Shown here: positions 41,122 through 50,408 of the stretch, in pieces
Layout: each line of letters opens with the position of its first letter
Position numbering within the stretch: the stretch's first letter is position 1
From: an uncultured Bacteroides sp.
GTDB lineage: Bacteria; Bacteroidota; Bacteroidia; Bacteroidales; Bacteroidaceae
Length of the DNA: 57,920 nucleotides
NCBI GenBank assembly: GCA_949292025.1
Contig: CASEYC010000110.1
Coordinates: 1 to 57,920 of the forward strand
Direction: 5' to 3'
Program-made: the position numbers and the translations under genes
Notes under the pieces: model-generated
What the model saw: only the letters and a program-made list of their open reading frames with translations
What the model was told of the DNA's origin: nothing
Database searches by the model: none

Positions 41122-43386
41122 ATGTCAGAGTTGGCTCCTTTGATATCCGATTTGGCCCTTATCTTGATTTGTGCGGGCATCATGACCTTGGTCTTCAAGA
41201 AACTGAAGCAACCTTTGGTCTTGGGGTATATCGTGGCAGGATTTTTGGCCAGTCCCCACATGCCTTTTACTCCTTCCGTGATGGAGAGTGCCAGTGTGAA
41301 GGTGTGGGCAGACATTGGCGTTGTCTTTCTGCTTTTTGCATTGGGGTTGGAGTTCAGCTTCAAGAAGATAGTCAAGGTGGGTGGCCCTGCGGTAATAGCG
41401 GCTTGTACGGTCATTTTCTGCATGATTCTGCTGGGGGTGGCTGTTGGTTCGGCTTTCGGGTGGAGCAAGATGGATTGCCTCTTTTTGGGCGGCATGATTG
41501 CCATGTCTTCCACTACTATTATCTATAAGGCTTTCGATGATTTGGGCTTGCGTAAAAAGAAATTTACCGGATTGGTGCTCAGTGTTTTGATATTGGAGGA
41601 TATCTTGGCCATCGTCCTGATGGTGATGCTGTCCACGATGGCCGTCCGTCATAACTTCGAGGGTACGCAGATGCTGGAAAGCATTGCCAAATTGTTGTTC
41701 TTCCTGATTCTATGGTTTGTGGTGGGCATTTACCTCATTCCTCTTTTCCTGAAGAAATGCCGGAAATTGATGAGCGACGAGACATTGCTTATCGTGGCTT
41801 TGGCCATGTGTTTCGGCATGGTGGTATTGGCTGCCCGCACCGGATTCTCTCCTGCTTTCGGTGCTTTTATCATGGGTTCCATATTGGCGGAGACCGTGGA
41901 GGCCGAGCATATTGAGAAGTTGGTGACTCCGGTCAAAGACTTGTTCGGTGCCATTTTCTTCGTGTCCGTGGGCATGATGGTTGATCCTTCCATGATAGTG
42001 GAGTATGCGGTTCCCATTCTTGTCATCACGTTGGCCGTGATTGTGGGGCAGGCGTTGTTTGGCACGTTGGGTGTGCTTTTGGCAGGGCAACCGCTGAAAA
42101 CGGCCATGCAGTGCGGATTCAGCTTGACGCAAATCGGCGAATTTGCTTTTATCATAGCTTCCTTGGGTGTTTCGTTGCACGTCACGGGACATTTCCTGTA
42201 TCCCATTGTGGTGGCGGTGTCGGTCATCACCACGTTTTTGACCCCTTATATGATTCGTCTGGCCGAACCTGCTTCAGACTATGTGGATGCCCATCTGCCT
42301 GAACGCTGGAAAAACTTCCTGGCACGTTACGCTTCCGGTTCGCATACGGTGAACCATGAAAGTTTGTGGAAGAAGCTGATTGTGGCATTGTTGCGTATAA
42401 CGGTGGTCTATTCCATTGTGTGCGTGGCGGTCGTGGCTTTGTCTTTCCGCTTTTTGGTGCCATTCTGTCAATCACATTTGCCGGACATCTGGGGCTCCTT
42501 GGTGGCCGCGTCGGTGACGGTCTTGTGCCTTTCTCCTTTCTTGCGGGCAATTATGATCAAGAAAAACCATTCCATGGAATTTACGACCTTGTGGAAGGAA
42601 GACCGAGGCAATCGTGCACCCTTGATGGCCACCATCATCTTGCGTGTGTTGTTGGTTGTGGGGTTTCTGGTGTTTGTCATCTCTGGGCTTTTTCAGATAT
42701 CCGTGGGATTGGTGTTGGGCATTGCATTCCTCTTGGTGGTGCTGATGGTGCTCTCGCGTCAGTTGAAGAAACAATCCATTTTGATAGAACGTCGGTTCTT
42801 CCAGAATTTGCGTTCGCGGGATATGCGTGCGGAATATTTAGGTGAAAAGAAGCCTCAGTATGCCGGACGTTTGCTTTCCAAGGACTTGCATTTGGCTGAT
42901 TATGTTATCCCTGGCGAAGCTTCGTGGGCAGGCAAGACATTGGCTGAATTGAATTTCGGCAAGAAATATGGTGTGCATGTCGTCTCTATTTTGCGGGGGA
43001 AGAAGCGTATCAACATTCCCGGAGCCTCTGTGCGCTTGTTTCCGGAAGACAAGATACAGGTGATAGCCACAGATGCTGAGTTGAACACCTTCGGCGAGGC
43101 GATGAACCGGGCTTGTGTGTTGGAGGACGATGTGGTGGAGAAGAGCGAAATGATTTTGCGCCAGTTCCGTATAGAGAGCGATTCTGTCTTTCTGCACAAA
43201 AGCATCAGGGAAGCAGGCATCCGCGAGAAATACCGTTGTCTGGTGGCTGGTGTTGAACGCGAGGAGAACATCCTCCGTGCTCCTGATCCCAACGAGCCTT
43301 TCCTGGAAGGGGACATCGTTTGGATTGTGGGGGAGAGCACGGATGTATATCGCCTTGCCGGGCAGGACGCGTTGACCGAAGAATGA
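41122..43386 (+). CDS. KefB-type cation:proton antiporter with TrkA-C domain
   Basis: A 754-residue CPA2 antiporter. The first 390 residues form the Na+/H+ exchanger fold (LVLGYIVAGFLASPHMPF, DIGVVFLLFALGLEFSF, MSSTTIIYKAFDDLG, LEDILAIVLMVML, PAFGAFIMGSILAET). A second hydrophobic block of about four helices spans roughly 415-550, and a C-terminal RCK_C/TrkA-C domain from about 600 (ADYVIPGEASWAGKTLAELNFGKKYGVHVVSILRG) and again near 670 (VVEKSEMILRQFRIESDSVFLHKS). It exports K+ or Na+ in exchange for protons; no KefG/KefF ancillary gene is present. Monocistronic, convergent with the oxidoreductase gene. Confidence 0.92.
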   Translation: MSELAPLISDLALILICAGIMTLVFKKLKQPLVLGYIVAGFLASPHMPFTPSVMESASVKVWADIGVVFLLFALGLEFSFKKIVKVGGPAVIAACTVIFCMILLGVAVGSAFGWSKMDCLFLGGMIAMSSTTIIYKAFDDLGLRKKKFTGLVLSVLILEDILAIVLMVMLSTMAVRHNFEGTQMLESIAKLLFFLILWFVVGIYLIPLFLKKCRKLMSDETLLIVALAMCFGMVVLAARTGFSPAFGAFIMGSILAETVEAEHIEKLVTPVKDLFGAIFFVSVGMMVDPSMIVEYAVPILVITLAVIVGQALFGTLGVLLAGQPLKTAMQCGFSLTQIGEFAFIIASLGVSLHVTGHFLYPIVVAVSVITTFLTPYMIRLAEPASDYVDAHLPERWKNFLARYASGSHTVNHESLWKKLIVALLRITVVYSIVCVAVVALSFRFLVPFCQSHLPDIWGSLVAASVTVLCLSPFLRAIMIKKNHSMEFTTLWKEDRGNRAPLMATIILRVLLVVGFLVFVISGLFQISVGLVLGIAFLLVVLMVLSRQLKKQSILIERRFFQNLRSRDMRAEYLGEKKPQYAGRLLSKDLHLADYVIPGEASWAGKTLAELNFGKKYGVHVVSILRGKKRINIPGASVRLFPEDKIQVIATDAELNTFGEAMNRACVLEDDVVEKSEMILRQFRIESDSVFLHKSIREAGIREKYRCLVAGVEREENILRAPDPNEPFLEGDIVWIVGESTDVYRLAGQDALTEE

Positions 43387-43393
43387 GGATTCC

Positions 43394-44389
43394 TCAGATT
43401 TTACCCAGGATTTTGTCCATCACCCAATTGGTCAATGTGGCGCTTTCTCCATTGCAGGTGCAGACGGATTTGCCCAGCAGGTGGTCTACAACAGCTTGGA
43501 TGAGCGGTTGTTGCACGTACGTGGGGTTCTCTACGCGGATTTCTTCGCGTCCTTTTTCCGTATGCAGGGAGATAGGTTCGTAGGTGAAGATGGAGAAACA
43601 AAGCATCCCTTTGTCTCCGATAACCTCAATGCGGTCTTCGCGGGCAGAGTCATCCGCCACGAAGCACCAAGAACCACTGCCTACCAACCCGCTTTCAAAC
43701 TGGAAGCAGGCGCTGAGGGTGTCTTCGGCCGGATATAATCCGCCCCGGTTGCTCTTATAGCCGCTGGCTTGCAGGATGCAGCCGAACATTTCCTGAATCA
43801 TGTCCAACTGATGAGGGGCCAGGTCGTAGAAATATCCTCCACCGGCAATGTCCGGTTGCACACGCCAAGGCAGGTTTTCCTTGTTGTAATCCAAGTTGCG
43901 CGGAGGCTGGGCGAAGCGTATCTGGATGTTGATGACATTGCCGATGGCACCTTCCTCCACCAGCGATTTGACTTTCAGGAAATAGGGGAGATAGCGGCGG
44001 TAGTAGGCCACAAAGCAAGGCACGCCCGTCTCGTGCGAGATGCGGTTGATGCGACAGCATTCCTCGTAGGTCACTGCCATGGGCTTTTCGATATACACCG
44101 GCTTGCCCGCCTTCATGGCCATAATGGCGTAGGTGGCGTGCGACGAGGGTGGGGTGGCGATATATACGGCGTTCACCTCCGCGTCATCCACCAAGGCTTG
44201 CGCATCGTCATACCAGCGGGGGATGCCCCGTTCTTGGGCATATTTCTTGGCTTTCTCGCCATTGCGGCTCATCACGGCCACGACCTCCGAGTTCTCTATT
44301 TTCTGAAAGGCAGGGCCGCTTTTGTATTTGGTCACTTCACCGCAACCGATGAAGCCCCATTTGACTATTTTATCCGTTGTAAATTCCAC
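43394..44389 (-). CDS. Gfo/Idh/MocA family oxidoreductase
   Basis: A 331-residue NAD(P)-dependent sugar or cyclitol dehydrogenase-like protein. N-terminal Rossmann fold with KWGFIGCGEVTKYKSGPAF, AVMSRNGEKAKKYAQERG, VYIATPPSSHATYAIMAM, and the family catalytic EKPMAVTYEECCRIN near 95-110. The C-terminal beta domain holds DIAGGGYFYDLAPHQLDMIQEMFG with the conserved Asp and His. No signal peptide. Substrate unknown. The gene abuts the Hsp15 gene with no gap, so it is the last gene of the pth-hslR operon. Confidence 0.9.
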   Translation of the reverse strand: MEFTTDKIVKWGFIGCGEVTKYKSGPAFQKIENSEVVAVMSRNGEKAKKYAQERGIPRWYDDAQALVDDAEVNAVYIATPPSSHATYAIMAMKAGKPVYIEKPMAVTYEECCRINRISHETGVPCFVAYYRRYLPYFLKVKSLVEEGAIGNVINIQIRFAQPPRNLDYNKENLPWRVQPDIAGGGYFYDLAPHQLDMIQEMFGCILQASGYKSNRGGLYPAEDTLSACFQFESGLVGSGSWCFVADDSAREDRIEVIGDKGMLCFSIFTYEPISLHTEKGREEIRVENPTYVQQPLIQAVVDHLLGKSVCTCNGESATLTNWVMDKILGKI

Positions 44390-44812
44390 TTAATCTTCCT
44401 CCTCGAAGTCAAATTCAAAATCAAAGTCGTCCATGAACTCCGGCGTGGTGAATTCCTCCAGCTCGCGACGGTCTTTCTTGGTGGGACGTCCGGTGCCCTT
44501 GGCACGGTTCACGAATCCGCTGATTTTGCTCATTTCCAGCAATTCGTATTGGTCGGGTGTGGTGACATTCTCCAGGACTTCCGGCACCAGTTTGGCTCCC
44601 ACACGCTTCTCAATGGGTTGCAACACCTTGAAGGAGTAGGTGATGGGCGGCTTGCGCACTTGCACCACGTCGCCCGGCTTCACCATGCGTGCGGCCTTTG
44701 CCTGTGCGCCATTGATGCTGACCCGTCCTTTCTTGCACGCTTCGGCAGCTATGCTCCGCGTCTTGAAGATGCGTGCGGCCCACATCCACTTGTCTATTCT
44801 TGCCTCGCTCAT
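44390..44812 (-). CDS. hslR: Hsp15-like S4 RNA-binding protein
   Basis: A 140-residue protein with an N-terminal S4 domain ([52 protein letters not shown]), then [22 protein letters not shown] and an acidic tail [16 protein letters not shown]. It matches heat-shock protein 15, which rescues stalled 50S subunits carrying peptidyl-tRNA. Its ATG (44812-44810) overlaps the TGA of pth in an ATGA, so translation is coupled. The pairing with peptidyl-tRNA hydrolase makes functional sense. A longer frame extending into pth is only a shadow. Confidence 0.9.
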   Translation of the reverse strand: MSEARIDKWMWAARIFKTRSIAAEACKKGRVSINGAQAKAARMVKPGDVVQVRKPPITYSFKVLQPIEKRVGAKLVPEVLENVTTPDQYELLEMSKISGFVNRAKGTGRPTKKDRRELEEFTTPEFMDDFDFEFDFEEED

Positions 44813-45378
44813 TGCTTCTTGTGGTTGAATTGGTTCATGGTGATGTCCAAGCCTGCCAGGCAGAAGCTTTGGATGATTTCCCCGGCTGTTTCCAGGCGTT
44901 CGGGCATCAGTTTGTATTCTTCTTCGGTAAAGGGGCTCAACACATAGTCTATCTGTCCTCCGCGTGGGAAGTCGTTTCCGATGCCGAAGCGCAGACGGGC
45001 ATATTCCTGGGTGCCCAGCGTGGCAGCTATGTGTTTCAGGCCATTGTGGCCGCCATCGCTCCCTTTTCCTTTCAGGCGCAAGGTGCCAAAGGCCAGGGAG
45101 AGGTCGTCCACCACTACCAGTAAATTTTCCAAAGGGATGTTCTCTTTCTGCAGCCAATAGCGCACGGCGTTTCCGCTCAGGTTCATATAGGTGGAGGGCT
45201 TCAGTAACACGATTTGCCTGCCCTTCAGCGTGAGGCGGGCGGTGAATCCGTATCGCCCGTCGGCGAAGGCGGCACCCGTCTTTGCGGCCAAGGCATCCAC
45301 GGTCATGAATCCGATGTTGTGGCGCGTTTCGTGATATTCAGGGCCTATGTTGCCCAATCCTGCAATTAAATATTTCAT
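44809..45378 (-). CDS. pth: peptidyl-tRNA hydrolase
   Basis: A 189-residue Pth that releases peptides from peptidyl-tRNA after abortive translation. Signatures: [25 protein letters not shown] with the catalytic His, [43 protein letters not shown] with the catalytic Asp and second His/Asn, and [13 protein letters not shown]. The methionine at 45378 begins the canonical sequence; one at 45387 would add MPT. Located between rplY and hslR in the same direction. Confidence 0.96.
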   Translation of the reverse strand: MKYLIAGLGNIGPEYHETRHNIGFMTVDALAAKTGAAFADGRYGFTARLTLKGRQIVLLKPSTYMNLSGNAVRYWLQKENIPLENLLVVVDDLSLAFGTLRLKGKGSDGGHNGLKHIAATLGTQEYARLRFGIGNDFPRGGQIDYVLSPFTEEEYKLMPERLETAGEIIQSFCLAGLDITMNQFNHKKQ

Positions 45379-45399
45379 AGTCGGCATGTCGGAAAATAA

Positions 45400-45437
45400 G
45401 AAACGCGAATTATCGCATCTGCGCTAACCCGCGTTTC
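45400..45437 (-). terminator. terminator or attenuator between rplY and pth
   Basis: GAAACGCG (45400-45407) pairs with CGCGTTTC (45430-45437); on the minus strand it is followed by a T-rich stretch. It lies right after rplY and would reduce read-through into pth-hslR. Confidence 0.7.
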
Positions 45438-45477
45438 TCGGTTTATGTGATATTTGGGGACTTTCGTATCGTCCGGT

Positions 45478-46071
45478 TTAGCTGTTGGCGGCGGCTGCGG
45501 CTGCACCTCTTGCGGCGCGGGTCAACTTGACAGCACATACCACGGCATCCTTGGCGTTCAGCAGCTCCAAGCCTTCGTAGTTCAGTTCGCCTACTTTCAC
45601 GGTCTTGCCCAATCCCAGGTGGGAAACGTTGACCACCAGTCTTTCGGGGATGACGTTGTACAAGGCTTTCACTTTCAGCTTGCGCATTTGGAGGGAGAGC
45701 TTACCACCGGCTTTCACGCCTTCTGCCAAGCCTTCCAACTGAACGGGCACTTCCATCACGATGGGTTTAGCCTCGTCGATTTCGTAGAAGTCCACGTGCA
45801 GGATGTTGTCCTTGACGGGGTGGAACTGGATGTCCTTCATGATGGCGTTGTACTTCTTGCCGTCGATGACGAGGTCTACCACGTAGATGTGCGGGGTGTA
45901 AACCAAGTTGCGCAGTCCTTCGTTCGTCACCGTGAAGTGAACGATTTCCTTTCCACCATACAATACGCAGGGTACTCCGTTGTTCTTACGGATGGCCTTC
46001 AAGGCTCTTGCCTGCTCCGAGGAGCGTTCTGCAATGGTTCTTGCAGTACCTTTTACTTCAATAGATTTCAT
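45478..46071 (-). CDS. rplY: 50S ribosomal protein L25 / general stress protein Ctc
   Basis: A 197-residue two-domain L25 (Ctc type): the 5S-rRNA-binding domain MKSIEVKGTARTIAERSSEQARALKAIRKNNGVPCVLYGGKEIVHFTV and the TL5 C-terminal beta domain (VHVDFYEIDEAKPIVMEVPVQLEGLAEGVKAGGKLSLQMRKLKVKALYNVIPERLVVNVS-type order). It ends in an Ala-rich tail. Transcribed from TACTTTTG (46185-46178) through a leader of about 100 nt with a hairpin. Confidence 0.95.
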   Translation of the reverse strand: MKSIEVKGTARTIAERSSEQARALKAIRKNNGVPCVLYGGKEIVHFTVTNEGLRNLVYTPHIYVVDLVIDGKKYNAIMKDIQFHPVKDNILHVDFYEIDEAKPIVMEVPVQLEGLAEGVKAGGKLSLQMRKLKVKALYNVIPERLVVNVSHLGLGKTVKVGELNYEGLELLNAKDAVVCAVKLTRAARGAAAAAANS

Positions 46072-46107
46072 GTCTTAAAAATTTTTTGTGTTACTCTAAA
46101 ATTAAGT

Positions 46108-46185
46108 AGTTCATTTGCTTAATTCACCATCACACGATGCAACCTTGCCGGTTGCCTGATGCTGCAAAAAGCGGGCGCAAAAGTA
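46108..46185 (-). promoter_or_regulatory. promoter and structured leader of rplY
   Basis: -7 box TACTTTTG at 46185-46178, then a leader in which GCAACC and GGTTGC pair around GGCAA (near 46138-46156). A similar hairpin precedes the serine palmitoyltransferase gene. Confidence 0.5.
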
Positions 46186-46217
46186 CGATTAATTTTTGAA
46201 ACCGCCAAATCTATACG

Positions 46218-46613
46218 CTAAAAATCAATGTCGATGTTGATGGGATGGTTCAGCAGCGGGGTCTCTTCCGTAGTTTCCGGTTCCGCCTCGGCGTGTCCCT
46301 CGTTATCCTTGGCGGAAACGCTGTCACCGCCCTGTTTTTCCCGGATGAAGCGTATGCTGTCTTGCAGGCTCTTCATGAACTTGTCGAAATCCTCCTGGTA
46401 GAGGAAAATCTTGTGCTTCTCGAAGTTCACCTGCGAGTCGTCGCCCTCGCCCGTGATGATTTTCTTGCTTTCGGTAATCGCCAGGAAGAGTTCGTCCTTC
46501 CGGTTCTTCTTCACGTCCAGGTAATAGATGCGTTTGCCAGCCTTGACGGCCTGGGAATACACGATGTCTTTGTCGCTTATGTCGGTTCCGTTTTTCTTTC
46601 TAAAATCTTCCAT
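46218..46613 (-). CDS. PUR-family nucleic-acid-binding protein (DUF3276)
   Basis: A 131-residue cytoplasmic protein with the bacterial PUR-alpha-like fold (DUF3276): AVKAGKRIYYLDVKKNRKDELFLAITESKKIITGEGDDSQVNFEKHKIFLYQEDFDKFMKSLQDSIRFI. The C-terminus is acidic and disordered. Relatives bind single-stranded DNA or RNA; Bacteroidota nearly always have one. The -7-like box CAATTTTG (46646-46639) excludes the upstream methionine at 46643, so MEDFRKKNGT at 46613 is the start. Divergent from nusB. Confidence 0.88.
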   Translation of the reverse strand: MEDFRKKNGTDISDKDIVYSQAVKAGKRIYYLDVKKNRKDELFLAITESKKIITGEGDDSQVNFEKHKIFLYQEDFDKFMKSLQDSIRFIREKQGGDSVSAKDNEGHAEAEPETTEETPLLNHPINIDIDF

Positions 46614-46743
46614 CTTTCGTTCGCATTTTTGAATCAAGGGCAAAATTGATGATTTTTTTTATACTTTCAAAGGAAAAATAGGGGATATTCGCTTTCTTAT
46701 GCAAAAAAATGTATTTTGTTTGGGTTGGCTCGCTAAAAATGCC

Positions 46744-46751
46744 TACTTTTG
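46744..46751 (+). promoter_or_regulatory. -7 box of nusB
   Basis: TACTTTTG with TTTG/TTG elements about 16-21 nt upstream; leader of about 33 nt. Confidence 0.65.
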
Positions 46752-46790
46752 CACCTCGTTAGAAAGAAAACCAGTATTAATCCTTAGTTT

Positions 46791-47717
46791 ATGATTAACA
46801 GAGTTCTTATACGACTTAAGATTATCCAGATTGTCTATGCCTACTATCAGAATGGCAGCAAAAACCTGGATGCCGCAGAAAAAGAGTTGTTTTTCAGCCT
46901 TTCCAAGGCTTACGACCTTTATAATTATCTGTTGATGCTGATGATTGCAGTGACCAATTACGCGCAGAAGCGGATAGATGCGGGAAAATCAAAACTGGCT
47001 CCTACGGCCGAGGAGTTGTATCCCAACATGAAATTTGTGGAAAACAAGTTCATTGCCCAGTTGGAAGTCAACGACCAGTTGGTGGACTTCATTGCCAACC
47101 AGAAACGCTCTTGGACCAATGATGAAGATTTCGTCAAGGCATTGTACGACCAGATTGTGGCTTCGGATATATATAAGGAATATATGGCATCGTCCGATAA
47201 TTCCTACGATGCCGACCGCGAGTTGTGGCGGAAGCTCTACAAGACCTTTGTCTTCAACAACGAAGCCTTGGACGCTTTGCTGGAAGACCAAAGCCTGTAT
47301 TGGAATGACGACAAGGAGGTGGTGGACACCTTTGTCTTGAAGACCATCAAGCGTTTCGACGCGAAGAACGGTGCCAAACAGCCTTTGCTGCCGGAGTTCA
47401 AGGACGAAGAAGACCGCGAGTTTGCCCGCCGCCTCTTCCGCCGCGCCATCTTGAATGCGGATTATTACCGCCACCTGATAGGCGAAAACACGCGCAACTG
47501 GGATTTGGATCGCGTCGCTTTCATGGATGTCATCGTGATGCAATGCGCTTTGGCCGAAATCCTGAGCTTCCCGAACATCCCCGTCAGCGTTTCCCTGAAT
47601 GAATATGTGGATATCGCCAAGGTGTATAGCACGCCGAAGAGCGGCAGCTTTGTCAACGGCACCTTGGACGGAATTGTTAATCAATTAAAAAAAGATGGTA
47701 AGTTGACGAAAAACTGA
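46791..47717 (+). CDS. nusB: transcription antitermination protein NusB, long Bacteroidota form
   Basis: A 308-residue NusB, about twice the usual length because of an N-terminal extension typical of Bacteroidota. It opens with MINRVLIRLKIIQIVYAYYQNGSKNLDAAEKELFFSLSKAYDLYNYLL; the core NusB domain lies in the C-terminal half (EFARRLFRRAILNADYYRHLIGENTRNWDLDRVAFMDVIVMQCALAEILSFPNIPVSVSLNEYVDIAKVYSTPKSG-type order), including the final FVNGTLDGIVNQL. It helps form rRNA antitermination complexes. Followed by yajC with its own promoter. Confidence 0.93.
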   Translation: MINRVLIRLKIIQIVYAYYQNGSKNLDAAEKELFFSLSKAYDLYNYLLMLMIAVTNYAQKRIDAGKSKLAPTAEELYPNMKFVENKFIAQLEVNDQLVDFIANQKRSWTNDEDFVKALYDQIVASDIYKEYMASSDNSYDADRELWRKLYKTFVFNNEALDALLEDQSLYWNDDKEVVDTFVLKTIKRFDAKNGAKQPLLPEFKDEEDREFARRLFRRAILNADYYRHLIGENTRNWDLDRVAFMDVIVMQCALAEILSFPNIPVSVSLNEYVDIAKVYSTPKSGSFVNGTLDGIVNQLKKDGKLTKN

Positions 47718-47725
47718 TATTTTTG
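47718..47725 (+). promoter_or_regulatory. -7 box of the yajC-ybbR-coaE run
   Basis: TATTTTTG, immediately after the nusB stop and 33 bases before the yajC ATG. Confidence 0.55.
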
Positions 47726-47757
47726 TCGCGCATTAAACACTAAAAACTGAATATTTT

Positions 47758-48093
47758 ATGAATTTTCTGACAATCACTTTGTTGCAGGCTGCTCCTGCCG
47801 CAGGTCCTGACGGTAGCTTGATGTGGATCATGCTGATAGCTATGTTCGTTATCATTTATTTCTTCATGATCCGTCCTCAAAACAAGAAGCAAAAGGAGAT
47901 TGCCAACTTCCGCAAATCCCTCCAGGTGAACCAGAAGGTAATCACTGCCGGCGGCATCCATGGCGTCATCAAGGAAATCAATGACGCTGACGTCATTCTT
48001 GAGATTGCTTCCAATGTGAAAATCCGCATAGACAAGAACTCTATCTTTGCTGCGGCTTCCGACGCCAACAGCACGCAGGCTGCTGCCAAATAA
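47758..48093 (+). CDS. yajC: preprotein translocase subunit YajC
   Basis: A 111-residue protein with one membrane helix (SLMWIMLIAMFVIIYFFMI, about residues 20-38) followed by RPQNKKQKEIANFRKSLQVNQKVITAGGIHGVIKEINDADVILEIASNVKIRIDKNSI-type KOW-like cytoplasmic domain. The RPQNKKQKE block after the helix is diagnostic. It is an accessory subunit of the SecDF complex. It precedes ybbR by 26 bases. Confidence 0.95.
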   Translation: MNFLTITLLQAAPAAGPDGSLMWIMLIAMFVIIYFFMIRPQNKKQKEIANFRKSLQVNQKVITAGGIHGVIKEINDADVILEIASNVKIRIDKNSIFAAASDANSTQAAAK

Positions 48094-48119
48094 ACCAACA
48101 CATTGAGGGAGCAACGCCT

Positions 48120-49136
48120 ATGTTCGATTATAAGAACATAAAGCCAACCTGCATAAGGATAAAAAAGCAAGTGAAGGACTTCCTGCTCAGCGAAAAGAGC
48201 AGGGAGTTCTTCATTTTTTTGTTTTTCTTCTTTGTGGCGGGAGGATTCTGGCTGTTGCAGACGTTGAACAATGATTACGAGACGGAGTTTTCTGTGCCTG
48301 TCCGGCTTCGCAATGTGCCTGAGAATGTGGTGGTTACTTCCGAACCTGTTTCCAAGCTGCGCGTCCGGGTAAAGGACAAAGGCACCGCCTTGCTCAACTA
48401 TATGCTGGGGAAGAGCTTTTATCCTGTCAACATCGACTTCAAGGAATCCCAGGGCGAGGGAAGCCGGGTGCGGCTCAACGCTTCCCATTTCAGCAAGGAG
48501 ATAGCCAGCCAGCTGAAGTCTTCCACACAGCTCCTGTCCATCAAGCCGGACACGTTGGAGTATATCTACTCAACGGGCGTTTCCAAGCGGGTGCCTGTCA
48601 GGTTGCAGGGAGCGGTCAAGGCCGGACGCCAGTATTATTTCCCGGACACGCTTTTCCAACCCGACTCCGTCTTGGTATATGCGCCGGAGAATATGCTGGA
48701 CACGATTTTGGTGGCTTACACGCAATTTGTGAAGCTGGACAACGTGTCCGACACGGTGAGCAAGCATCTCCTCTTGCAGGCTTGCAAGGGTGTGAAGTTC
48801 GTCCCTCCTTCCATCCAGATGACCTTGCCGGTGGACATCTATACGGAAAAGACAGTGGAAGTCCCCTTGCGTGGGATAAACTTCCCTGCCGACAAGATGT
48901 TGCGCGCTTTCCCCTCCAAAGTGCAAGTCACGTTTCAGGTGGGTGTGAGCCGTTTCCGGCAAATCACCGCGGACGATTTCCACATCAACGTGTCCTACGA
49001 GGAACTGCTGAAACTGGGCGCCAATCCCTATACGGTGAAGCTCCGGAGCATCCCGAAGGGGGTGAGCCATGTGCGTTTCAATCCCGAGCAAGTGGATTTT
49101 CTGATAGAACAAGTATCTCCTGACGATGGCTATTAA
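48120..49136 (+). CDS. YbbR-like domain protein, membrane anchored
   Basis: A 338-residue protein with one N-terminal membrane helix ([20 protein letters not shown], about 30-50) and a long periplasmic part built from YbbR-like repeats ([72 protein letters not shown]). YbbR proteins in other bacteria activate the cyclic-di-AMP synthase CdaA, but no cdaA is next to it here. It overlaps coaE by 11 bases, so translation is coupled. Confidence 0.8.
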   Translation: MFDYKNIKPTCIRIKKQVKDFLLSEKSREFFIFLFFFFVAGGFWLLQTLNNDYETEFSVPVRLRNVPENVVVTSEPVSKLRVRVKDKGTALLNYMLGKSFYPVNIDFKESQGEGSRVRLNASHFSKEIASQLKSSTQLLSIKPDTLEYIYSTGVSKRVPVRLQGAVKAGRQYYFPDTLFQPDSVLVYAPENMLDTILVAYTQFVKLDNVSDTVSKHLLLQACKGVKFVPPSIQMTLPVDIYTEKTVEVPLRGINFPADKMLRAFPSKVQVTFQVGVSRFRQITADDFHINVSYEELLKLGANPYTVKLRSIPKGVSHVRFNPEQVDFLIEQVSPDDGY

Positions 49137-49716
49137 GATAGGCATAACTGGTGGCATAGGGAGCGGCAAGAGCGTGGTGTCCCGTTTGCTGGAGTTGATG
49201 GGCATTCCTGTCTACCTCACGGATAATGAGGCCAAACGCCTGATGCGTGACGATGTCGGCATCCGTGGCGATTTGACCGCTTTGTTAGGCTCCGGGGTGT
49301 ATCAGGACGGTGCGCTGAACAAACCCATGCTGGCTTCATACATCTTCGGCCATCCGGCGCATGTGCAGGCAGTGAACGCCATTGTCCATCCCCGCGTGCG
49401 CGATGACTTCAGGCGCTGGGCGCAGAGGATGTCCGGCCATAAACTGGTGGCGATGGAGTCTGCCATCCTTCTCGAAGCCGGTTTTCGGGACGAGGTTGAC
49501 GTCGTGGTCATGGTTTATGCTCCTCGTGAGGTGCGCATCGCCCGAGCCATGCGCCGGGATGATTCCTCGCGCGGCAGTGTGGAAAAGCGCATAGACAGCC
49601 AGATGGATGACAGGGAGAAGCAGGCGCAGGCGGATTTCGTCCTGGTAAATGACGGTGAAACCGCATTGCTGCCACAGGTTTTGAACCTGATTTCTTCCTT
49701 ATCCCGAAATCATTGA
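49126..49716 (+). CDS. coaE: dephospho-CoA kinase
   Basis: A 196-residue P-loop kinase that phosphorylates dephospho-CoA in the last step of CoA synthesis. P-loop [19 protein letters not shown] at the N-terminus, [30 protein letters not shown], and [11 protein letters not shown], then [16 protein letters not shown]-like lid region ([20 protein letters not shown]). The start at 49126 lies within the end of ybbR and is the only one giving the complete P-loop. Confidence 0.95.
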   Translation: MAIKIGITGGIGSGKSVVSRLLELMGIPVYLTDNEAKRLMRDDVGIRGDLTALLGSGVYQDGALNKPMLASYIFGHPAHVQAVNAIVHPRVRDDFRRWAQRMSGHKLVAMESAILLEAGFRDEVDVVVMVYAPREVRIARAMRRDDSSRGSVEKRIDSQMDDREKQAQADFVLVNDGETALLPQVLNLISSLSRNH

Positions 49717-49717
49717 T

Positions 49718-49725
49718 TACCTTTG
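49718..49725 (+). promoter_or_regulatory. -7 box of the DUF5606 gene
   Basis: TACCTTTG. It lies inside the longer frame starting at 49713, which fixes the start at 49773. Confidence 0.7.
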
Positions 49726-49772
49726 CGCCTCGTAAAAGTAAAACTATCAATAATCAAACAATTGAACTTATT

Positions 49773-50222
49773 ATGTTGAAGACTGTTTTATCCATCACCG
49801 GTAAACCCGGTTTGTATAAGCTCGTTTCCCGTGGAAAGAATATGCTGATTGTGGAGTCGCTGGGCGACAAGAAGCGTTTCCCTGCCTACGGCAACGAGAA
49901 GATAATTTCCTTGGGCGACATATCCATGTACACGGATGAAGACGATGTCCCCTTGTCCGAAGTGCTTGCCTCCATGAAGAAGAAGGAGAACGGCGCGGCT
50001 GTGTCCTTGGACGTGAAGAAGGCATCCGCAGAGGACTTGTTTGCCTATCTGGCCGAAGTGTTGCCGGAGTTTGACCGCGACCGCGTACATGCTTCCGATG
50101 TCAAGAAGCTGATTTCTTGGTATAACCTGTTGGTGGCAAGCGGCATGACCGACTTTGAAGAGGATATAGATGCAGAAAAAAACGTCGAAGCTTCAGAGGA
50201 CAGCTCGGCATCTGAAAAGTAA
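49773..50222 (+). CDS. DUF5606-family Bacteroidota protein
   Basis: A 149-residue protein: MLKTVLSITGKPGLYKLVSRGKNMLIVESLGDKKRFPAYGNEKIISLGDISMYTDEDDVPLSEVL, then a helical part DLFAYLAEVLPEFDRDRVHASDVKKLISWYNLLVASG and an acidic tail. I know this as DUF5606, conserved next to coaE in Bacteroidota; no activity is known to me. The N-terminal half looks like a small SH3-like barrel, the rest helical. It has its own promoter and a terminator at 50245-50291. Confidence 0.8.
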   Translation: MLKTVLSITGKPGLYKLVSRGKNMLIVESLGDKKRFPAYGNEKIISLGDISMYTDEDDVPLSEVLASMKKKENGAAVSLDVKKASAEDLFAYLAEVLPEFDRDRVHASDVKKLISWYNLLVASGMTDFEEDIDAEKNVEASEDSSASEK

Positions 50223-50244
50223 TATTTCGGCATCTGAATGGCAA

Positions 50245-50291
50245 AACGGATAAGAAGATGGTTGTTTATCCTGTCTTCTTGTCCGTTTTTT
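50245..50291 (+). terminator. terminator of the DUF5606 gene
   Basis: AACGGATAAGAAGA (50245-50258) pairs with TCTTCTTGTCCGTT (50274-50287) with one wobble, followed by T residues. Confidence 0.85.
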
Positions 50292-50340
50292 ATGTCAGGA
50301 GTTGGGATTTTCATCCGTTAGGCAACGCTTATGCCAAGCG

Positions 50341-50377
50341 AAAAAAGAGGGTGTGTCCATTTTTTGACGCACCCTCT
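50341..50377 (-). terminator. terminator of the serine palmitoyltransferase gene
   Basis: AGAGGGTGTGTC (50346-50357) pairs with GACGCACCCTCT (50366-50377) with one wobble; the A run at 50341-50346 gives a T tail on the minus strand. Confidence 0.8.
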
Positions 50378-50408
50378 CTTGAATCTATTGTCAATTCAAA
50401 TTATACTA

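Noticed and set aside
44813-45157. N-terminal extension of Hsp15 into pth
   Set aside because: The extension is Arg/Pro-rich shadow of pth; the ATG overlapping the pth stop gives the canonical S4 start.
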